64,000 bases of DNA. Origin: Podocnemis expansa. Taxonomy: Eukaryota > Chordata > Testudines > Podocnemididae. The notes beneath the pieces were generated by a model. That model saw only the letters and a list, made by a program, of their open reading frames with translations, searched no databases and had not been told where the DNA came from. The DNA lies in assembly GCA_007922195.1 (NCBI GenBank), contig ML682120.1:389899-453898 (forward strand). Direction: 5' to 3'. Shown here piece after piece: positions 57,395-64,000 of the stretch. The position numbers and the translations under genes were made by a program. Position 1 is the first letter of the stretch. Every line of letters begins with the position of its first letter.

Positions 57395-58100
57395 ACAAAA
57401 AAGAAGAACATCATGTGTAAAATGCATTGCACACTGAAGTAGGTGAGGAGATGCAGGCCTTCAAGAAACCTTGCCTATACAGTGTTTCTTCTCTGCTTTA
57501 TTTCTTTCTGTAAGTCTTTAGTCCATTTTTCATTCACGTTACAATTATGCTACACTATAATATCTGTCTTCTGGTTCTCCTTTATCTTCCATTCTTGTTT
57601 ACATATTGGTCTGGATGCAATTCATCCCTGTGGAGCAGTCAACAGCAGACCCATGCACATGTTATATCTCAGTTTAGAAAGTCATGTAAGAAGAAGAAAA
57701 TCTGGTCTTCTGAGTGGCTAAGAGCATTATTCAGGCCTTCTGCACAGAGGTAGATTTCCTGCCTGTATTCCCTGTTTTAGTGACTCTTTTCTTGTGTAAC
57801 TCTTTGCCAAGAGACAACCCAAGGATACAGAAAGTAAAGAAAATTCACCAAAATTACTTTGGTAATTCAGTATTAACTCTAATCCCAATCCTTTAAATGG
57901 CAGAGCAACTTTCCAGTCAACCGGTGTTCCACAAAGCTGCCTTCCACAATTTTAATATTTGCATGGATTATTCATACTGGGCAATACTGGGAAAAGTTTA
58001 CTCACAGGTCCCTTTTATTGTTTGTGCTTTTTCTGGGTCCCCTTCACCAAACAAATTCAAGTTTATATGGCTAATGCTACCATAGGGTCTGATGATGAGG
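57395..58100 (+). other. Downstream flank of the gene-less EDC unit
   Basis: From AAGAAGAACATCATGTG on, the text matches the sequence downstream of coding exons (28805-29000; 6990-7300), for example the TTCACGTTACA..CTTCTGG and TCTGGATGCAATTCATCCC blocks. Promoter, both exons and most of the 3' UTR are missing between the two flanks. Confidence 0.55.
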
Positions 58101-58800
58101 TTTCAAATCAATCTTTCTCTGTCTATTTTAGTACGTTTTGAATAACCCCACTGAATCGTCACTATTATAACACCAACCCTCTTTCATAATTATTCATTCA
58201 CTACTATGTTATTTCTCATCCACTGAATCTATCCATAGCATGTATACATTACAATCTAGTTACAAATAGTCAGTAAATAACCTCTACAAGGTCTGATACA
58301 CAACATTCACTCTGAATTGCATCAGATGCCTGTTCAAGAACCTGGGCAATGACATCTATTTCAATCTTTTAGTGAGATTCTAGATTTTGATCCACCAATA
58401 AAACACAAATTAATCCTTTAAGCATTCTGTGTTTTGATGTCTTCATATCCTGAACAGCAGCAATTTCTAGTATTTTATGCAATTATCTAGAGATGCAAAA
58501 GGGCTCATGAAAAACATTGCAAACATAACTGACTAAATCACTTTTTCCCCATATAGTACTTGTATTAAATCAGTAATAGATTCCACTGGTTTTCCGGAGA
58601 GGGTACAACCACTGTTCTGCTAATGAATACTGTTTTATAAAGTCATATACATGACCATGAGGTTCCTTGGATTGGCATGGCAGGAACCATCAATGAATCA
58701 ATTGCCCTTTAAATTTGTTGGGTTCTCAAAAGATAAGCTTTCATTGATTATATTTTTGTATTTTTTACATAAACCTGAACGGTTGGGGGAAAATATTAAT
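58100..58800. other. Intergenic, no gene seen
   Basis: AT-rich with no repeat ends or coding signal recognised. Confidence 0.3.
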
Positions 58801-58806
58801 AGACAA

Positions 58807-60275
58807 AGGTGTGTTCACACAGCAATCTTATTTTGAAACAACAGAGGTTGTTTTGAAATAAGAAAGGCCATGTTCACACGATGCACCGTTGTTTCGAAAC
58901 AACTTAAACCCCATGGCTATGTTCACACACAGGGGGTTATTTCAATACAAGTAGTTTCGATACAAGTTGTATCGAAATAACACCTTATTTAGAAATAAGT
59001 TAATTTGAATTAACAGTTTGTTAATTCGAATTAACTGTTTGTTAATTTGAATTAAGGAAAAAAGCAGGAATCGAAATAGCATGCTCAGACAACAGTTATT
59101 TCTAAACGAGTCACCGTTGTTTCAAACCAACATGTTCAGACGGCATTGTTTCGAAACAACGTTGTTTTGTCCCCACATGGGCTGTATTCACACACACATG
59201 GTTATTTCGAAACAAGTTGTGTTGAAACAACTTGTTTCAAAATAACGCCTTATTTCGAAATAACATATTTCAAATTAACAAAATGTTACTTCGAAATAAG
59301 AAAAAAAGCGGGAAACAAAATAGCAGGTTCACAGTGTGAACCTGCTATTTCGCTTCCTCAGGGGCTGCGGGCACTGGCGGGGTTCAGCGCTGCCAGTGCT
59401 GCTCCCCGCAGGTGCCTGCAAAGGGGGGCTGCGGGCACCAGCGGGGTTCAGCGCTGCACAGCGCTGCACCCCGTCGGTGCCTGCAGAGCCAGGCTGCGGG
59501 CACTGGTGGGCTTCTGCGCAGCCCAGCGCTGCTCCCTGCTGGCTTTTCTGAAGCCTGCCGGTGCCTGCAGCCCAGCTCTGCAGGCGCTGGCCAGGGGACA
59601 CCCCTCAGCACCCTGGCCAGGGTGCTGAGTGTTCCGTGGCCAGGGTGCTGAGGGGGCAGCCCTTGACCTGTTGTTTCGGAACAAGCATTTCGAAGCAAGG
59701 TTGTTTCACCCCCAAATGGGGTTTAACCTGTTTCGAAACAACGCCCTTGCTTCGAAACAACGGGAAGCCGTTGTTTCGAAACAACGGTGCGTCATATGAA
59801 CATGGTTTTTTTTGTTTTGAAACAACGAGGTTGTTTCGAAACAAAAGTGCTGTGTGAACACAGCCATGGGGTTTAAGTTGTTTTGAAACAATGCCATTGT
59901 TTCGAAACAATGGAATCCGTTGTTTCAAACCAATGGTGCATCATGTGAACATGGCCTTTCTTATTTTGAAACAACGTCTGTTGTTTTGAAATAAGACTGC
60001 TGTGTGAACACACCCCACATGGGGACGAAACAACGTTGTTTTGAAATGATTGTTTCGAAACAATGCCGTCTGAACATGTTGTTTCGAAACAACGGTGACT
60101 CATTTCGAAATAACTGTTGTCTGAACATGCTATTTTGCTTTGAGCTTTTTTCCTTAACTCGAATTAACAAACTGTTAATTCGAATTAACTTATTTTGAAA
60201 TAAGGCGTTATTTCGATACAATTTGTATTGAAACAACTTGTATCGAAATAACCCCCTGTGTGTGAACATACTAGA
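58807..60275. mobile_element. Compound palindromic element with GC-rich core
   Basis: Several sets of element ends occur: GTGTGTTCACACAG at 58808, GGCTATGTTCACACAC at 58916, GGCTGTATTCACACAC at 59180, and their inverted partners near 59865, 60005 and 60265. This indicates nesting or internal rearrangement. The GC-rich core (59340-59660) repeats a GCTGCGGGCACTGGCGGG motif at about 60-bp spacing and contains CACCCTGGCCAGGGTGCTGAG, also found in the element at 3094. Confidence 0.7.
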
Positions 60276-60779
60276 GATTGGATAGTTTAGTTCAGAGAAA
60301 ACTGGAAATCATTTTCTGAAAAAAAATCCTGTCCTGCTACTTTGAGTAGAATATTGGGTGGTAGGAGGCAAAAATCACATTAGTAATAATTTGTGGTATC
60401 CCATGAGATCAAAGATGCCATCCAGTTATAAACAAATATAGCATTAAGCGTCCCAAGAGATGAGCAGGAAATATAAGTTTATATGTCCCTTCTGAGATGG
60501 GACTGTATAATATACCATCCAACAACAGGGAAGGAAATAATTTTCCCTATGCTTAGAACTCATTTTTTATTAATTCAAAATGCTGCATAAATGTTGATTA
60601 CACCTTCTTACATCTTGCCTGTGATACAGATAACTACCTTCATTCCCATTTCAGAGATGTTGAAACTCTGAGGAGAGAAAAGATTTGTCCAAGGTCCCAC
60701 GGTAGGTCTAGTCCTTCATGAGAATCAGAGTCTTTATGCAAGAATCAGTTCAAAATTAAAGCAATCACTAATATGACAC

Positions 60780-60905
60780 CTCAATAGCTATAAAGAGAGT
60801 GAATCACATCAGAGTTACTCAGTTCACCAAAGAAAATAGGTCAAGAGAAGTAGTTAAAATATCCCTGAGTCACTACAGCCTGGATACAATTTCTCAGTCC
60901 TTCTG
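60780..60905 (-). pseudogene. Ghost exon 1 and promoter of an EDC unit
   Basis: The minus strand reads TTAACTACTTCTCTTGACC, then TTTGGTGAACTGAGTAACTC, aligned to exon 1 and donor of the EDMTF genes. The TATA position reads TTGTATCC, as in the plus-strand ghost at 47490. No coding exon is found on its gene side, which is occupied by the palindromic element. Text from 60276 to 60780 is otherwise flank. Confidence 0.5.
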
Positions 60906-61119
60906 GAGGACCTGAGAAACTCTTTGTTCTTCAGGTCCCTCTTAGTTACGAAACAGATTATGGTATGCTGCACATCACCATTTCCAGTAATACAATAGTG
61001 TTTTCTCAGTGTTTGGGGTAACTACTCTCTTCTCAACCTCACACAGTAATTCTAACAGATATTGAAGGTCATATACTACCACTTTGGGAACATATTGTAT
61101 AAAGTTTGTGTATCAGTGT

Positions 61120-61560
61120 GGGCCAGGGACAGTATACATAAATGCTTCTACTGTAGGAGGGAGAGAGATTACAGCTCCCCCATGACCTAAAACAGTGAGG
61201 ATTGATTGAGGTGAATTGCTCACAATAATTAACACCTGCAGAGAGGCGCCAATCCCTGGTGGATGCTTGCACAGACTGATTCAGAATGAATTTCCCAGAG
61301 AACAACAGACAAAGAAAGAATTTTTTATATCAAAAGACTTGAGTGCAATAAACCAGATAGCCCCCCACTCCATTGCTGGACTTCTGCCTTCATTCTTTTT
61401 TTTAATCCTTCAGCTCTTTACTTTGTTTATTTTAATGGGAGTGGGGGAATTGTCTTCAGTTTACAGAATGAAGTATATCCCCAGCAGCCTCCCATTCTCC
61501 CTCTAAACTCACTTGCTGTACTCCCTTGGCAGCTGCCCTTGTATTTTTGTCTTACTTAAG
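61120..61560. other. Insertion of unknown type in the unit flank
   Basis: This interrupts the homology between 61090 (matching 32150) and 61590. No ends or coding potential are recognised. Confidence 0.3.
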
Positions 61561-61589
61561 GCATTTCACAAGACCCTGATCTTGCAATA

Positions 61590-63545
61590 AGCATTCTTAC
61601 CATGATGATAGTGATTTTGAAAGTGTAATAGCCGGTTCCTAAAAAGATTGTTTCCACTAACCAGGTGAGGTTAAAGAGCCTTATTTTGATTCAAATGCCT
61701 TGACCCTCTTTGAATTCTATGGAGCTGAGCTTAATTTCCCACTCTTAAATTTTAAAAGGAATTTGTATATGAAAAGAAAAGGAAATTATCTTGCTAATGG
61801 AAGTCAAATAATCCCAGACTCTGGGCTACAAATCATGACCTAATTAGGGGCATGGCAAGAGTAACCTTGATGTGAATTTTTACAGTGACTCTGTTACTCA
61901 GTATAAGGATGTCTTCCATTAATAAACTATTATTATCATAATAATGCAACACTTTGAACATCCAAAACTGTAATGAATGCCTGTGAAGTTCTTTGCTACC
62001 TGGGAGGTCTGATTTACACACAGATAAACCTAGGCACATTGTAGTGAAGGCCACACAGGGAACAAAGGACACAGTCTGAAATAAAATGCAGTACTCTTGA
62101 AAAATGTATGCTACAGAAGAAACAAGGAGTCCTGTGGCCCCTAACAACTAACAAATTTATTTATTCCATGAGCTTTCATGGGAGAAAACCCTGCTTAGAA
62201 TGTTGTGATTTCTGATGTCAGGCTTGTGCCCATGTATTCGTTTATGCAGAGACTATCCTGTTTCTCCAAAATATAAGGCAGAGGGGCATTTCTGGAACAC
62301 AATGACATAAAGCACAGTGGTGGATAAGCAGATGAATGAGCCTTTGATGGAGTAGCTGGTTTTATTAGGTTCTGTAACAATGTCTTTTGTGCAGATATGT
62401 GGGCAGAAATCACAACATTCTAAAACTAGTGGGCTGAGCATTTCAATCTTCCTGATCATTCCATTGGTGATATACTAATTGAAGTGCTCAGATAGATAAG
62501 TACCAGATCAAGGTTTCAAAGAGAAGCTGTGGAAATTGAATTTATGTGCCAATTTGACTGCTTTGCTTCATGGCTTAATAGGGACTTTGGATTTTTCTCT
62601 CATTACAACAGGTTATTTGACCTCATCTTCATTTATATGCTGTTGCCCAGTGTTTGAATCTTAACAGCTCTGATGTTACAGTGTGACCTGATGCCATGAC
62701 TTACACTTCCCTGCATTTATTTCCTCCCATTCTGTAAGTTCCCCCATCTACAAAGGGGAATTTTCTCCCATGAATGTTCATGCAATAAATAAATTTGTTA
62801 GTTTTTAAGGGCCACAGGATTCCTTGTATATTTTATTGAACTAGACTAACCTGGTTGTCCTTTTCAAACTTGGTAATATTCTACATACTTATTACTCATC
62901 CTGAATCTGCTTAGAACCTTGACATTCTTGGCTTCCAAATATGTCACTAAAAAGGGATAAGATGGGTAAAGTAATATCAATTATTGGACAAACTTCTGTA
63001 AATTTTCAAGCTTAAACAAAAGAAGAGGTCTGAACTCAAAACTTTTCTCATTCTCCTACAAAACCTATTGCCTCACCCACCTTGTCTGTCTAATATCATG
63101 GGTCTGTCTTTTATATCAATGGCTACTACAGCACTAGAAACTAGCAAGAAAGTAATTCATACAAAGACACGTTCATGAGTATGTTTTGCTCTTCCCTTTG
63201 TTTGGTGAGTTACTGGGGGAATTATTTTCCAAACTAAAATAAATAATGAGTAACTAGATAATGTAGAGATCATGTTTATCTTGGCTTTCTTCATACAAGA
63301 AAATAATTGTCCAAAGTAATGGCCAGAGTATACAAATCAAGTTTGGTTTTGGGTGGCCTATACTTGTAACACCCAATAAATCATTAAAATAAGAAAAACT
63401 TCATTGAAATGTTCTTAGGGTTACTGAAATATAGGTTCTCACTACTGATGAAAAATCTTAAAAGGAAGAGAATTTGAAGGCAAGAAGAAAGCTGTCCTGT
63501 ATATTGCTACCTGAAATTACCCGAGGCATCTCAAATCATTCATAA
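61590..63545 (-). other. Arm of a large inverted duplication of 35.2-36.4 kb
   Basis: Reverse complement of the flank at 35230-36410. The match is closest around 62930-63130, by eye over 90 percent. The arm is longer here because a retroelement is inserted at 62112-62868. No gene is seen. Confidence 0.65.
62112..62868 (+). mobile_element. Penelope-like retroelement remnant with an internal inversion
   Basis: The insertion is bounded by imperfect repeats of the flank (TGTAGCATACAT / TGTAGAATATTA, read on the complementary strand). Terminal blocks are inverted (62117-62193, 62765-62840). The body shows a minus-strand reading QKCPSALYFGETG...KRIHGHKPDIRNHN (62210-62330), typical of the GIY-YIG endonuclease of Penelope-like elements. 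A plus-strand reading HFNLPDHSIGD (62440) normally follows it directly. The two halves face opposite ways because 62196-62421, bounded by an inverted AGAATGTTGTGATTTCT, is flipped. Confidence 0.6.
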
Positions 63546-63586
63546 TCAACAAGATGTTGAAACTCCTTATTAGGAAGTGTTTCCAC

Positions 63587-63588
<2 letters not shown>

Positions 63589-63632
<44 letters not shown>
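63589..63632. repeat. (AAAG)n microsatellite
   Basis: About 11 tandem AAAG units. Confidence 0.95.
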
Positions 63633-63762
63633 ACTACACAGTGACTGCACGGGGCATCCTGATGCATGCTATAAAATAAACTGTAACTGCAACTTCTGAT
63701 AATGTAGAGGGAATAAATTTTAGATCTGCATTGCTGGAGAAGACAGGAAAATGTATTAGGGT

Positions 63763-64000
63763 ATGGCCACACACACTTCTTATTTCGAAACTACAAGGGT
63801 TGTTTCGAAATAAGAAGTGCCATGGCCACATGACGCACGGCCATTTTGAAACAAGCAAACAGCTTGTTTCGAAATGGCCGTGGTCATTCCGAAACAACTT
63901 AAACCTCGTTTGGTTTCAAAACAGGGTTGTTTCAAAACCAGAGGTTTCGAAACAGCCCTGTTTGGACATGTTGTTTCGGAACAAAGTGTTCCGAAACAAC
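63763..64000. mobile_element. Palindromic element of TTTCGAAA type, cut by the window end
   Basis: Begins GGGTATGGCCACACAC after TTA (63759-63761) and is filled with TTTCGAAACAAC palindromes. The right end is outside the window. Confidence 0.65.

Noticed and set aside
1..64000. CRISPR arrays, tRNAs, rRNAs, bacterial operons
   Set aside because: None found; the direct repeats present are microsatellites, minisatellites or transposon parts in a vertebrate context.

Overview
This is vertebrate nuclear DNA from a sauropsid, most likely a turtle, with a crocodilian as the main alternative. The evidence is abundant CR1 LINEs with the (ATTCTATG)n tail, young hAT-type elements, Penelope-like remnants, many short palindromic elements with ends like GGCTATGTCTACAC, and two-exon corneous-protein genes typical of the sauropsid epidermal differentiation complex (EDC). 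There are no prokaryotic genes, rRNAs, tRNAs or CRISPR arrays.

The genuine gene content is a small cluster of EDC genes. Each has a TATA box, a short non-coding exon 1, an intron (about 0.9-2.4 kb in the EDMTF copies, 1.1 kb and about 5.3 kb in the two pseudogenes) and a single coding exon 2. In the exon 2 copies the start codon lies about 20 bases after a TTTCAG acceptor. Three copies are intact and encode tiny Gly/Tyr/Trp/Cys/His-rich proteins starting MTF, matching the EDMTF family: 18927-19169 (-), 28000-28227 (+) and 51387-51599 (-). A fourth, 45309-45464 (+), is cut short by an in-frame TGA. Two further units carry broken corneous beta-protein (beta-keratin) genes: 5799-6241 (+) and 9056-9470 (-). 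A 60-bp coding scrap lies at 30816-30878, and exon-1-only remnants lie near 31.9, 47.5 and 60.8 kb. A unit at 56.0-58.1 kb has lost its whole gene.

All of these units share recognisable upstream, promoter, intron or downstream sequence, in both orientations. The window is therefore a birth-and-death array built by tandem and inverted duplication, and it links beta-proteins and EDMTF genes through their flanks. The best preserved duplicate is an inverted pair, 35.2-36.4 kb against 61.6-63.5 kb.

Layout: 0-2.2 kb GC-rich repeat, hAT and Penelope remnant; 2.3-7.3 kb plus-strand beta-protein pseudogene unit; 8.2-16.4 kb minus-strand beta-protein pseudogene unit whose intron holds a CR1 and a hAT element; 17.3-24.3 kb minus-strand EDMTF unit and old CR1s; 24.3-25.0 kb palindromic element with a 400-bp assembly gap; 25.0-29.2 kb plus-strand EDMTF unit; 29.2-35.1 kb mixed repeats; 35.2-46.7 kb plus-strand truncated EDMTF unit broken up by a CR1, a 1.5-kb solo LTR and others; 47-50.3 kb ghost exon and nested transposons; 50.3-55.4 kb minus-strand EDMTF unit; 55.4-64 kb palindromic elements and two gene-less units.

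Coordinates of repeats with clear target-site duplications are exact as read by eye. Edges of homologous flanks are approximate.
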